Positions 22,456 to 30,442 of a stretch of DNA of 33,735 bases are shown in pieces. The DNA comes from Natronomonas sp. CBA1123 (GTDB lineage Archaea; Halobacteriota; Halobacteria; Halobacteriales; Haloarculaceae). The stretch is taken from NCBI RefSeq assembly GCF_009741925.1, contig NZ_WPCC01000035.1:1-33735 (forward strand), given 5' to 3'. The notes under the pieces were generated by a model. It was not told the DNA's origin. It searched no databases and saw nothing but the letters and a program-made list of their open reading frames with translations. Both the position numbers and the translations under genes were made by a program. Position 1 is the stretch's first letter, and every line of letters begins with the position of its first letter.

Positions 22456-22529
22456 TGCCGCCTCCCGGATTTGAACCGGGGACAGCTCGATCTTCAGTCG
22501 AGTGCTCTCCCAGTCTGAGCTAAGGCGGC
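22456..22529 (-). tRNA. tRNA-Phe (anticodon GAA)
   Basis: A 74-nt cloverleaf on the minus strand. Acceptor GCCGCCT pairs fully with AGGCGGC, with discriminator A. The anticodon stem is CTCGA/TCGAG with loop CTGAAGA (GAA), and the T loop is TTCAAAT. No CCA or intron is encoded. A T-rich TATA-like stretch (about 22553-22564, read on the minus strand) lies about 30 bp upstream. Downstream, an AT-rich region near 22427-22452 may end transcription. Confidence 0.96.
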
Positions 22530-22602
22530 TTGCAGACGCAACGACGCCGACGCTATCAAAAAGGGTTTCGAAAGCCGGCGCGGCGATGAGACTGAATCGA
22601 GG

Positions 22603-22728
22603 CTAGATAAGGAACACGTCCGCGGAGTCGAACGTCCGGCCACAGTCGCCGCATTCGTACTCCATCCCATCGATGGATTCCAGTCGTCCGCCACACTCCG
22701 GGCAGTCCGAACCGGCACGTCCTGACAT
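22603..22728 (-). CDS. 41-residue zinc-ribbon protein
   Basis: A very small protein with one zinc ribbon: C9/C12 (DCPECGG) and C26/C29 (ECGDCGR), linked by a 13-residue loop (RLESIDGMEYE), then RTFDSADVFLI. The start ATG at 22728 gives almost exactly a free-standing ribbon. It sits between tRNA-Phe and tRNA-Val on the same strand, 58 bp after the tRNA-Val 3' end. Function is unknown; such micro-proteins could act as transcription or translation accessory factors. The longer open frame upstream runs through tRNA-Val and is not coding. Confidence 0.78.
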   Translation of the reverse strand: MSGRAGSDCPECGGRLESIDGMEYECGDCGRTFDSADVFLI

Positions 22729-22786
22729 ACTACGTGGTGGGTCGTGGCGGCGCATAGGCCTTTCGCGGCGACGACCGTTCGAAAAG

Positions 22787-22858
22787 TGGGCACGGATGGA
22801 ATCGAACCATCTTCTCGTCCTTGTAAGGGACGCGTCATAGCCACTAGACCACGCGCCC
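22787..22858 (-). tRNA. tRNA-Val (anticodon TAC)
   Basis: A 72-nt cloverleaf on the minus strand. Acceptor GGGCGCG pairs with CGTGCCC (one G-T), discriminator A. The anticodon stem is CGTCC/GGACG with loop CTTACAA (TAC, reading GUA), and the T loop is TTCGATT. No CCA or intron is encoded. A TATA-like GTTAACTC (22885-22892, minus strand) lies about 30 bp upstream. Confidence 0.96.
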
Positions 22859-22925
22859 GCACTCGGCCGAAACCGGCCCGTAGAGTTAACCCTTGCCTTC
22901 CGCGCCGGCCGGTCGTCGCCGGTGA

Positions 22926-22947
22926 CGGAACGTTTAGGCACGTTCCG
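22926..22947. promoter_or_regulatory. TATA-centred perfect inverted repeat before the DUF192 lipoprotein
   Basis: CGGAACGT (22926-22933) and ACGTTCCG (22940-22947) form a perfect 8-bp inverted repeat with the 6-nt spacer TTAGGC. The TATA-like GTTTAGG (22932-22938) lies in its centre, 29 bp before the ATG at 22964. A dimer bound here would block TBP. Confidence 0.65.
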
Positions 22948-22963
22948 TCCCGAGGGAGTGGAA

Positions 22964-23512
22964 ATGACGCGACACCGGACGTGGGCGCTCGTCGTGGTGG
23001 TCGTCGCCGCCGCCCTCGGCGGCTGTGTCGGCCCGTTCGACGCCGGCGGACAGTCGACGGCGGAACCGACGCCGACCGACGAACCGACGCCCACTGCGAC
23101 GCCGGTCCACAGCAGTTACGCCCAGACGACCGTCACGGTACAGGACGGCGACGGCGACGCCGAACTGGGGGCCGTCGAGGCCGCCATCGCCGACAACGGG
23201 ACGCTCCGGTACACCGGGTTGAGCGACACCGAATCACTGCCGGAGGACCGCGGGATGTTGTTCGTCTTCGACTCCGAGCGGGACCTGACGTTCGTGATGC
23301 GGGAGATGGACTTCGCCATCGACATCGTCTACATCGATTCCAACGGGACGATAACGTCGATTCACCACGCCCCCGCACCCGGACCCGACGAGGACGGCGA
23401 ATCCCAGCGCTACTCCGGCCGCGGACAGTACGTCCTCGAGGTGAACCACAACTGGACGACCGACCGCGGAATCGAAGTCGGCGACCGGGTCGCCTTCGAG
23501 TTGCCGGAATGA
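22964..23512 (+). CDS. DUF192 family lipoprotein
   Basis: A 182-residue protein from ATG 22964. The signal WALVVVVVAAALGGC has a lipobox ending at C21, followed by a Thr/Pro linker (about 30-48). The DUF192 domain fills about 50-182: TVTVQDGDG, RYTGLSDTESLPEDRGMLFVF, TFVMREMDFAIDIVYIDSNGTI, then QYVLEVNHNW and GIEVGDRVAFEL. DUF192 is a small beta-barrel of unknown function found in secreted prokaryotic proteins. It is followed 46 bp later by a paralogue, so the pair is a tandem duplication. Its promoter carries an inverted repeat over the TATA element. Confidence 0.9.
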   Translation: MTRHRTWALVVVVVAAALGGCVGPFDAGGQSTAEPTPTDEPTPTATPVHSSYAQTTVTVQDGDGDAELGAVEAAIADNGTLRYTGLSDTESLPEDRGMLFVFDSERDLTFVMREMDFAIDIVYIDSNGTITSIHHAPAPGPDEDGESQRYSGRGQYVLEVNHNWTTDRGIEVGDRVAFELPE

Positions 23513-23558
23513 GTGGCCGTCGGCACGCTTTTCGCCGGCCGGCCCGTCCGTCGGCGTG

Positions 23559-24083
23559 ATGGACCGACGCCGGCTCGGCTACGCGCTCTCGGCGGTCGTA
23601 GTTCTCGCGTTGCTCGTCTATCTCGGGTTCGCGATGGGCGTGTTCCCGTCGCTTCTGGCCGGCTACGACGCCTCGAACCCCGGTGACTCCGGCTACGAGC
23701 ACACCGACGTGACCGTCGTCGACGCCGACAGTGGCGAGGCGTTGGGGCGAGTCGACGCCGCCGTCGCCGACACGTTCTCGAAGCGTTACGTGGGCCTGAG
23801 CGACACCGAATCGCTGGCCGACGACCAGGGAATGCTGTTCGTCCACGACAGCGTCGCCGAGCGGACCTACGTGATGCGGGAGATGGACTTCGGCCTCGAC
23901 ATCGTATTCGTCGATTCCGACGGGACGATTACCGAAATCCACGAGGCACCCGCTCCAGGACCCGACGAGAACGGCAACGACCAGCAGTACACCGGCACGG
24001 GGCAGTACGTCCTCGAAGTGAATCGCGGGTGGACCGACGACCGCGGCGTCGAGGTCGGTGACCGACTCGTCTTCGAGGTGTAG
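23559..24083 (+). CDS. Membrane-anchored DUF192 family protein (paralogue)
   Basis: A 174-residue protein from ATG 23559 (a GTG directly before it is an alternative). The N-terminus has a membrane anchor (about 8-27, ALSAVVVLALLVYLGFAMGV) and no lipobox, unlike the upstream paralogue. The DUF192 domain (about 45-174) shares long blocks with it: YVGLSDTESLADDQGMLFVH, TYVMREMDFGLDIVFVDSDG, EAPAPGPDENG, QYVLEVN and EVGDRLVFEV. The two copies thus diverged in their anchors but kept the domain. The ABC transporter start lies 56 bp downstream with its own TATA box, so any functional link is speculative. Confidence 0.9.
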   Translation: MDRRRLGYALSAVVVLALLVYLGFAMGVFPSLLAGYDASNPGDSGYEHTDVTVVDADSGEALGRVDAAVADTFSKRYVGLSDTESLADDQGMLFVHDSVAERTYVMREMDFGLDIVFVDSDGTITEIHEAPAPGPDENGNDQQYTGTGQYVLEVNRGWTDDRGVEVGDRLVFEV

Positions 24084-24110
24084 CGGCCCGTCCGGCCGAT
24101 GTGCCAAGCG

Positions 24111-24117
24111 TTATACT
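24111..24117 (+). promoter_or_regulatory. TATA box of the ABC exporter gene
   Basis: TTATACT lies about 27 bp before the ATG at 24140. It rules out the GTG at 24101, whose coding sequence would include the promoter. Confidence 0.65.
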
Positions 24118-24139
24118 GACCGAACAGGCAGTTCAGGTA

Positions 24140-26068
24140 ATGGCGGAGAGTGCCGTCGGGGCCGACGAGGACGACCCCTTCGAGGAGCAACGGGAGAACG
24201 CGGAGAACCCGATGAGCAGGCTGTTCGCCGAGTACGGCCGACCGAACGCGTTACAGGTGACCGTCGGGGTTCTCGCGAGCATCTTTGCGCGACTGCTCGA
24301 TTTGCTGCCGCCCATCATGCTCGGCTTGGCCATCGATTCGGTGTTCGGCGAGCAGGCGTTTTCGCTGTGGCTGGTGCCGGAGGCGTGGACGCCGACCGAC
24401 GAGGTGACGCAGTTCTGGGTCGTCATCGGCATCATCGCCGGCGCCTTCGCGCTCGGGGCGGCGTTCCACTGGATACGCAACTGGGGGTTCAACTCCTTCG
24501 CACAGAACATCCAACACAGCATCCGGACGGACACCTACGACACGATGCAGCGGTTGAACATGGACTTCTTCGCCGACAAACAGACCGGCGAGTTGATGTC
24601 CATCCTCTCGAACGACGTCAACCGCCTCGAACGGTTCCTCAACGACGGCCTGAACTCGATGTTCCGGCTGTCGGTGATGGTGTTGGGCATCGGCGGCGTC
24701 TTGTTGTACTACAACTGGCAGTTGGCACTCATCGCGCTGCTTCCGGTGCCGCTCATCGCCGGCTTCACCTACCTGTTCATCCGGATTATCCAGCCGAAGT
24801 ACGCCCGCGTCCGCTCGTCGGTCGGAAAGGTAAACTCCCGACTGGAGAACAACCTCGGCGGGATTCAGGTCATCAAATCCGCCAACACCGAACCCTACGA
24901 GTCCGACCGGGTCGACGACGTGTCGATGGAGTACTTCGACGCCAACTGGGACGCAATCGAAACCCGCATCAAGTTCTTCCCCGGCCTCCGACTGCTCGCG
25001 GGCATCGGCTTCGTCGTCACGTTCATCGTCGGCGGGCTGTGGGTGTTCACCGGCACCGCACCCGGTCCGCTGACCGGCGACCTCTCGGTCGGGACGTTCG
25101 TCGTCTTCATCCTCTTCACCCAGCGGTTCATCTGGCCGATGGCCCAGTTCGGCCAGATAATCAACATGTATCAGCGGGCCTACGCCTCCTCCGAGCGCAT
25201 CTTCGGGCTGATGGACGAACCCGACCGCCTCGCTATCGACCCCGACGCCGAACCCCTCGACGTCGAGTCGGGCCGCGTCGAGTACGACGAGGTGACCTTC
25301 GGCTACGACGGTGAGGAGACCATCGTCGAGGACATCGACTTCACCGTCGACGGCGGCGAGACGCTCGCGCTCGTCGGGCCCACGGGCGCCGGGAAATCGA
25401 CGGTGTTGAAACTCCTCCTCCGACTGTACGACGTCGACGAGGGGGCGATACGCATCGACGGGCAGGACATCCGGAACGTGACCCTCCCCTCCCTGCGACA
25501 GCACATCGGCTACGTCGGACAGGACACGTTCCTCTTCTACGGTACCGTCCGGGAGAACATCACCTACGGCACCTTCGACGCCGACGAGGAGGCCGTAATC
25601 GAGGCCGCCAAGGCCGCGGAGGCCCACGATTTCATCACGAACCTCCCCGACGGCTACGACACGATGGTCGGCGAGCGCGGCGTCAAACTCTCCGGCGGCC
25701 AACGCCAGCGCATCTCCATCGCCCGGGCGGTCCTCAAAGACCCCGCCATCCTCGTGTTGGACGAGGCGACCAGCGACGTCGACACCGAAACCGAGATGCT
25801 CATTCAGCGGTCGCTGGACCGCCTCACCGCCGACCGAACGACCTTCGCCATCGCCCACCGCCTGTCGACCATCAAGGACGCCGACACCATCGTCGTCCTC
25901 GAAGACGGCGAAATCGTCGAGCGAGGCACCCACGAAGACCTACTCGACGAGGGCGGACTCTACGCACACCTCTGGGGCGTCCAGGCCGGCGAGATAGACG
26001 AACTGCCCGAGGAGTTCATCGAGCGTGCGGCCGAACGGCAGGCCCGCACGGACGCCGACGACGATTGA
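24140..26068 (+). CDS. ABC-type exporter, fused permease and ATPase (MsbA/multidrug type)
   Basis: A 642-residue half-transporter. The N-terminal membrane domain has six segments, including VTVGVLASIFARLLDLLPPI, VVIGIIAGAFALGAAFHW, LIALLPVPLIAGFTYLFI and LLAGIGFVVTFIVGGLWVF. The ATPase has Walker A GPTGAGKST (413-421), a Q-loop in YVGQDTFLF, signature LSGGQ (517-521), Walker B ILVLDEATS (D541, catalytic E542) and switch His in FAIAHRLST. All ATP-site residues are conserved, so a homodimer would be active. Family members export lipids, drugs or peptides; the substrate here is unknown. The acidic C-terminal tail (QARTDADDD) is a halophilic trait. Confidence 0.96.
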   Translation: MAESAVGADEDDPFEEQRENAENPMSRLFAEYGRPNALQVTVGVLASIFARLLDLLPPIMLGLAIDSVFGEQAFSLWLVPEAWTPTDEVTQFWVVIGIIAGAFALGAAFHWIRNWGFNSFAQNIQHSIRTDTYDTMQRLNMDFFADKQTGELMSILSNDVNRLERFLNDGLNSMFRLSVMVLGIGGVLLYYNWQLALIALLPVPLIAGFTYLFIRIIQPKYARVRSSVGKVNSRLENNLGGIQVIKSANTEPYESDRVDDVSMEYFDANWDAIETRIKFFPGLRLLAGIGFVVTFIVGGLWVFTGTAPGPLTGDLSVGTFVVFILFTQRFIWPMAQFGQIINMYQRAYASSERIFGLMDEPDRLAIDPDAEPLDVESGRVEYDEVTFGYDGEETIVEDIDFTVDGGETLALVGPTGAGKSTVLKLLLRLYDVDEGAIRIDGQDIRNVTLPSLRQHIGYVGQDTFLFYGTVRENITYGTFDADEEAVIEAAKAAEAHDFITNLPDGYDTMVGERGVKLSGGQRQRISIARAVLKDPAILVLDEATSDVDTETEMLIQRSLDRLTADRTTFAIAHRLSTIKDADTIVVLEDGEIVERGTHEDLLDEGGLYAHLWGVQAGEIDELPEEFIERAAERQARTDADDD

Positions 26069-26097
26069 GACAGAAGGGACCGTGGGTCAGCAGTTCC

Positions 26098-26250
26098 TCA
26101 GACAGTTTGCATGCCGTCTCGAACGTCGTCGTCCGACGGCGACATGTCGTGATACTCGTTGGCGTGGTTCTGGACGAGTTCGACGATTTCGTCGTCGTCG
26201 TCCGAGTGAACTTCGAACGCACAGGCGCTACAGGAGTACTGGTGTGTCAT
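26098..26250 (-). CDS. DUF1059 family small protein
   Basis: A 50-residue protein from ATG 26250. It matches the DUF1059 pattern: YSCSACAFEVHSDDDDEIVELVQNHANEYHDM, with the CSAC knuckle, acidic loop, and His in QNHANEYH. Two Cys and two His could bind zinc, but only as a single site. Function is unknown. It converges on the ABC exporter gene (29 bp between stops). The open frame upstream of 26250 lacks family similarity, so the short form is preferred. Confidence 0.85.
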   Translation of the reverse strand: MTHQYSCSACAFEVHSDDDDEIVELVQNHANEYHDMSPSDDDVRDGMQTV

Positions 26251-26336
26251 GCGGTCGGCACTGGGTGAAGCACCGACAAAGTTAGTCGCCCTGTGTGTAC
26301 AGTACGGTCGCGTTATGCGGCCCGCCGAGCGCGCCG

Positions 26337-26343
26337 ATTTAAG
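26337..26343 (+). promoter_or_regulatory. TATA-like element of the RimK-like gene
   Basis: ATTTAAG lies about 28 bp before the ATG at 26368, a normal leaderless arrangement. Confidence 0.6.
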
Positions 26344-26367
26344 TGCCACAGCCACCCATTGTAGGGT

Positions 26368-27241
26368 ATGCTCCGGCTCGCGGTCGCGACCGACGCCGAA
26401 ACACTCGAACGAATCCGCGACCCGCTCGCCGAACGCGACATCGAGGCGACGTACGTTCCTACGAGCGAGCGCGCCCAACCGCTCGCCGAGCCGCTTGCCG
26501 ACGGGGAGTTCGACGCCGGTTTCGTCTTCCCCTCGCGGCTGATGGAAGGCGGCGTCGCCGACGCCTTACTGGACGTGCCGTGGGTCAACGACCGGGAGGC
26601 CATCCTCCGCTCGCGGAACAAAGCCGGCGCACTCGCCCGTCTCGACCGCGCGGGCGTCGCGACCCCCGAGTCGGTGTACGTCTCGAATCCCGTCGACGAG
26701 TCCGAACTCCGGGCGACCTTCGAGCGGTTCGACCCGCCGGTCGTCGTCAAGCCGAACTCGACGACCCGTGGCGTCGGCATCGCCAAAGCGGGCGACCTCG
26801 ATTCGTTCTTCGGCGTGTGCGATTACCTCTCCTTGGTCCACGACTACCGCGCGACCGGCGACCGGTCGTTTCTGGTCCAGGAGTACCTCCCCGACGCCCG
26901 CGACTATCGGGGCGATGGTCGTCGACGGGGAGTACGTCGGCGCCGTCGAGCGCCGCCTCCCCGACGCCGAGCGACGGGCGGGGCGCTGGAAACACAACGT
27001 CCACCGCGGCGCCGTCGCCGAGGGGGTCGAACTACCGCCAGAGCACCGCGAACTGGCCGAAGACGCGGCCGAAGCCCTCGACATCGACTGGCTCGGCGTC
27101 GACATCCTCGTCTCGGGCGACCGCGCGGTCGTCAACGAGACGAACGCCCGCCCGACGGTCGACGCAGCGACGAAGTACGACGCGGGCTTCTACGACCGCC
27201 TCGCCGCCCTCATCCGTCGGACTGCACGTCGAGACCGCTAA
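26368..27241 (+). pseudogene. RimK-like ATP-grasp ligase, single-base frameshift
   Basis: The N-terminal two thirds read MLRLAVATDAETLERIRDP, WVNDREAILRSRNKAGAL, PPVVVKPNSTTRGVGIAKA and SFLVQEYLPDARDYR in one frame. The continuation, AMVVDGEYVGAVERRLPD, then LAEDAAEALDIDWLGVDILVSG and VNETNARPTVDAATKYD, is in the next frame. The break falls at GGGG (26909-26912); with three Gs the protein reads through as about 290 residues. This is an ATP-grasp enzyme of the RimK/lysine-biosynthesis type, which uses ATP to join an amino acid to an acid substrate; the substrate is unknown. Everything on both sides of the break is well conserved in character, so a sequencing error or very recent mutation is likelier than old decay. 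Confidence 0.85.
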
Positions 27242-27295
27242 CGTACTGTTCGTTTCGAATAGGAGTCCGAAAGAGGGAAACCGAGCGCCGAGGCC

Positions 27296-27697
27296 TCAGT
27301 CGAGGTCGATGTTCGCCGAGTTGCCGGTTCGGTCGAGCGTGATTTCGAGGATGCCGTTGTTGAACGTCGCCGACGCCGAGTGTTCGTCGACGCGGGCGGG
27401 GAGTTCGATGCGCTCCTCGTAGTCGCTCGTGTCCGTCGACGCCGAGATGGTGACGTGGCGGCCGTCACACTTGATGTCGATGTCTTCCTTGCGGACGCCG
27501 GGCATGTCCGCGACGACCCGAAGTTGGTCGTCGGTCTCGTAGATGGAGACGTGGGCGTCGCTACCGAAACCGGCGTTGCCCGCCGCGCTCACGCCGCCCG
27601 TCATCTCCTCCATCATTCGCTCTATCTCGCTGAAGATGTCGTCGAAGGGGTCGTCGCGGTCGTCACGGCGCATACCCGTCGGTATGTGAGTCGCCAT
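27296..27697 (-). CDS. Hsp20/alpha-crystallin family small heat-shock protein
   Basis: A 133-residue protein from ATG 27697 (a Met nine codons on is an alternative). An N-terminal disordered helix (FDDIFSEIERMMEEM) precedes an alpha-crystallin domain (about 46-123): HVSIYETDDQLRVVADMPGVRKEDIDIKCDGRHVTISA, YEERIELPARVDEHSASATFNNGILEITL. The A-x-x-x-NGIL motif near the C-terminal strand is intact. It would act as an ATP-independent holdase in the cytoplasm. A TATA-like GATATCGATTT (about 27722-27732, minus strand) lies 30 bp upstream. The gap to the GAPDH stop is 49 bp, and its own TATA makes it separate. Confidence 0.95.
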   Translation of the reverse strand: MATHIPTGMRRDDRDDPFDDIFSEIERMMEEMTGGVSAAGNAGFGSDAHVSIYETDDQLRVVADMPGVRKEDIDIKCDGRHVTISASTDTSDYEERIELPARVDEHSASATFNNGILEITLDRTGNSANIDLD

Positions 27698-27746
27698 CAA
27701 AAGCCTTCTGTCGAGGGCAGAAATCGATATCCGACGCGGACGGAGA

Positions 27747-28763
27747 TTAGAAACCGACGCCCATCGTCTCGTTGGTGCGCTGGATGGACTCCTCGGCGTC
27801 GGCAGTTCCCAACACGGCGCGGATGGCGTCGACGTTCTCCGGTACCACGTCGGATTCCTGGTGAATCGCCTGGAACAGATACAGGTCGTCGCCCTCGACG
27901 CTGATGGACTCCGACCAGATGCAGTTCTCCCAGATGTCCGCACGGGGTCGGCCGCGGTCCATCGCGTACTCTTTCAGTTTGCCGGCGCCGTCGATGTCGT
28001 AGGATTCGGGGACGAGGAACGTTCGGGACTGAGCGTCGAGCAACTCCCGCACCTCGTCGGCGTCGGGGGCGTCCTCCAGCGTCACGTTGACCGAGTGGGT
28101 GTGCATCAGCGTCGCGGGCACCTTCAACCCGAGCGTGTCGATAGCGAGGTCTGGGAAGATGGTGTTCACGTCGGGGCCGTGATGCGAGGGCAGCGAGACG
28201 GGGTTCGGCAGGATGTCGTTGATGGGACCTCGGCCGGTCTGGGCGGGGTCGCCGCCGCGGCGGACCAGGGTGACGCGGGCCTTCTCGACGCCGTACTCCT
28301 CCTGTAGCGGCGCGAGCAGTCGCGAGAGGCCGGTCGTGTTACAGGAGACGACGCGGACGTGGTCGGCGTCGGTGGCCTCCTCGAAGTTGCTTCGGGCGTT
28401 GAACGAGGCGTCGACGAGGTCGGCGTCCTCGCCGCCCTGATACAGCGCGGGCGTGTCGTACTCCTCGTACAGCGACTTGTTCTCGGCACCGATGCCGGAC
28501 GGGCAGGCGTCGACGACGATGTCGGCGGCTTCGACCAGCTCCTCGACGGTGCCGGTCAACTCGATGCCGGCTTCCTCGAACAGGTGGACGCGGTCCTCGA
28601 TTGCGGCGTACAGCGGATAGCCGTTTTCGACGGCGAGTTCCGCCTCGTGGTTGGGGCGGGTCTTGGCGACGCCGACCAACTCCATGTCGGGTTGGAGCGC
28701 GACGGCGTCGGCAACGCGTTTGCCGATGGTTCCGTAGCCGTTGACCGCGACCTGAATGCTCAT
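27747..28763 (-). CDS. gap: Type II glyceraldehyde-3-phosphate dehydrogenase
   Basis: A 338-residue archaeal-type GAPDH. The NAD(P)-binding start is [17 protein letters not shown] (5-21). The catalytic cysteine is C141 in [10 protein letters not shown], with [11 protein letters not shown] (about 219-229) and [18 protein letters not shown] (171-188) as type II signatures. It interconverts glyceraldehyde 3-phosphate and 1,3-bisphosphoglycerate. In Haloferax the type II enzyme (gapB) serves gluconeogenesis and a type I enzyme serves sugar breakdown; this is literature recall. A TATA element (GGTTATTCCC, minus strand, about 28785-28794) lies 27 bp before the ATG, so it is leaderless. It is divergent from the acyl-CoA-synthetase-like gene (98 bp apart). 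Confidence 0.97.
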   Translation of the reverse strand: MSIQVAVNGYGTIGKRVADAVALQPDMELVGVAKTRPNHEAELAVENGYPLYAAIEDRVHLFEEAGIELTGTVEELVEAADIVVDACPSGIGAENKSLYEEYDTPALYQGGEDADLVDASFNARSNFEEATDADHVRVVSCNTTGLSRLLAPLQEEYGVEKARVTLVRRGGDPAQTGRGPINDILPNPVSLPSHHGPDVNTIFPDLAIDTLGLKVPATLMHTHSVNVTLEDAPDADEVRELLDAQSRTFLVPESYDIDGAGKLKEYAMDRGRPRADIWENCIWSESISVEGDDLYLFQAIHQESDVVPENVDAIRAVLGTADAEESIQRTNETMGVGF

Positions 28764-28784
28764 ACCTCCGGGTCGTGTGCCGAC

Positions 28785-28839
28785 GGGAATAACCGTTTCT
28801 CTCCACGCCGCAGGGAGGTGGCCGGCCGAACCGTTAACA
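28785..28839. promoter_or_regulatory. Divergent core promoters of the GAPDH and ligase genes
   Basis: Two separate TATA-like boxes lie in the 98-bp gap. GGTTATTCCC (minus strand, 28785-28794) serves GAPDH 27 bp downstream, and CGTTAACAC (28831-28839, plus strand) serves the ligase at 28862. Both spacings fit leaderless transcripts. Confidence 0.6.
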
Positions 28840-28861
28840 CCCCGGCGTCTGTGGGTTGAGT

Positions 28862-30397
28862 ATGCACCCCACGATAGCGGACACGCTGGAACTCACCGCC
28901 GAAAAGTATCCCGAGAAAGAGGCGCTGGTGTATCCGCGGCGGGACCGCCGCTACACGTTCGCGGAACTCGACGAGCGCGCCGACCGACTGGCGAACGCCT
29001 TGGCCGACCTCGGCGTCGAGAAGGGCGACCGCGTCTCGACGATGCTGTACAACGGTTCGGAAATCGTCTGTACGGTGTTCGCGTGTGCGAAACTCGGCGC
29101 GGTGTTCAACCCCCTGAACTACCGCCTGCCGGCCGGCGAGGTCGAGTTCATCTGCAACGACGCCGAATCGAGCGTCCTCATCTACGAGGACGACACCCGC
29201 GAGGCGGTCGAAGGCGCCCGCGAAAACCTCGACACCGTCGAGGAGTACGTCTTCATCGAAGAGGACGCCCCCGACGACACCCACGACTTCGACGCCATCA
29301 TCGAAGCGGCGCCGGCAGAGCGGCCAGACACGGTCGTCTCCGAGGACGACGTGTACGCCTTCATCTACACCTCGGGGACGACGGGTCGGCCGAAGGGCGT
29401 CGTCCACGAACACCGCGACATGGTCGAACACAACCTCATCTGCGTCGCGGAGGGCGGCCTCCGGAAGGACGACGTGGGGCTGTCCGCGCTGCCGCTGTAT
29501 CACTGCGCGGAGTTACACGCTGCCCTGTTCCCCCGGATTCAGGTTGGTGCGAAAAGCGTCGTCCACCACGAGTTCGACCCCGTCGCTGTACTTCAGGACA
29601 TCGAGAAACACGACGTGTCCGTGATGTTCGCCGCGCCGACGGCGTGGAACGGACTGGCCCACGCCGCCGAGGAGGTCGACGCCGACACCTCCTCGCTGCG
29701 GCTCGGCCTCTACGGCGCCTCGCCGATGCCGAAGGAGGTACTCGACGCCTGTATGGAGCAGTTCTGTGACGACTACCTCCAGGCCTACGGCATGACCGAA
29801 ATCGGCCCCTGCGGGACGTTCCAACATCCCGACGAGCAGATACCGAAACAGGGGTCGGCGGGCAAACCCGCGCTGAACCACGACCTCCGGGTCGTCGAAC
29901 CCGACGGCGCGCCCGACGAGGAGGTCGAGCAGGGCGACATCGGCGAGATACTGTTCGCCGGACCGTGTACGATGCGGGAGTACTGGAACCGCCCGGAGGC
30001 GACCGCCGAGTCCCTCCGGGAGGAGGGTGGCGTCGAGTGGTACTACTCCGGCGACCTCGGCTACCTCGACGACGACGGCTACCTCTACGTCGTCGACCGG
30101 AAGGACGACATGATAATCACCGGCGGCGAGAACGTCTATCCGACCGAAGTCGAGGACGTTCTCTTTTCGCATCCCGACGTAGTCGAGGCGGCAGTCGTCG
30201 GCGAACCGCATCCCGAGTGGGGCGAGCAGGTCGTCGCCTACGTCGTCGGCGACACCGACGCCGACGCCCTGGAGTCGTTCGTCCTCGACAGCGACGACCT
30301 CGCGGACTTCAAGCGGCCCCGTGAGTACCATTTCGTCGAGGAACTGCCGAAGAACCCCAGCGGGAAAGTCCAGAAGTTCAAACTCCGCGAGGAGTAG
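28862..30397 (+). CDS. AMP-dependent acyl-CoA synthetase/ligase
   Basis: A 511-residue ANL-superfamily enzyme from ATG 28862 (a TTG two codons earlier is less likely). Motifs in order: [11 protein letters not shown] (169-179, phosphate loop), [34 protein letters not shown] (about 308-317), [34 protein letters not shown] (hinge Asp/Arg region) and the C-terminal catalytic Lys in [12 protein letters not shown]. It adenylates a carboxylic acid and transfers it to CoA. The size and motifs fit the medium- or long-chain acyl-CoA synthetase group, but the substrate is not readable. The M29 peptidase gene starts 45 bp downstream with its own weak TATA box. Confidence 0.93.
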   Translation: MHPTIADTLELTAEKYPEKEALVYPRRDRRYTFAELDERADRLANALADLGVEKGDRVSTMLYNGSEIVCTVFACAKLGAVFNPLNYRLPAGEVEFICNDAESSVLIYEDDTREAVEGARENLDTVEEYVFIEEDAPDDTHDFDAIIEAAPAERPDTVVSEDDVYAFIYTSGTTGRPKGVVHEHRDMVEHNLICVAEGGLRKDDVGLSALPLYHCAELHAALFPRIQVGAKSVVHHEFDPVAVLQDIEKHDVSVMFAAPTAWNGLAHAAEEVDADTSSLRLGLYGASPMPKEVLDACMEQFCDDYLQAYGMTEIGPCGTFQHPDEQIPKQGSAGKPALNHDLRVVEPDGAPDEEVEQGDIGEILFAGPCTMREYWNRPEATAESLREEGGVEWYYSGDLGYLDDDGYLYVVDRKDDMIITGGENVYPTEVEDVLFSHPDVVEAAVVGEPHPEWGEQVVAYVVGDTDADALESFVLDSDDLADFKRPREYHFVEELPKNPSGKVQKFKLREE

Positions 30398-30442
30398 TCC
30401 GCGAAGCCAATCCTTTTCGTCGTCTCGGACGCAGGTCCGGAC

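Noticed and set aside
24251-25933. A 560-residue open frame on the strand opposite the ABC exporter
   Set aside because: It has no recognisable motifs, lies entirely opposite a gene with every ABC motif, and such antisense frames are common in GC-rich DNA where stop codons are rare.
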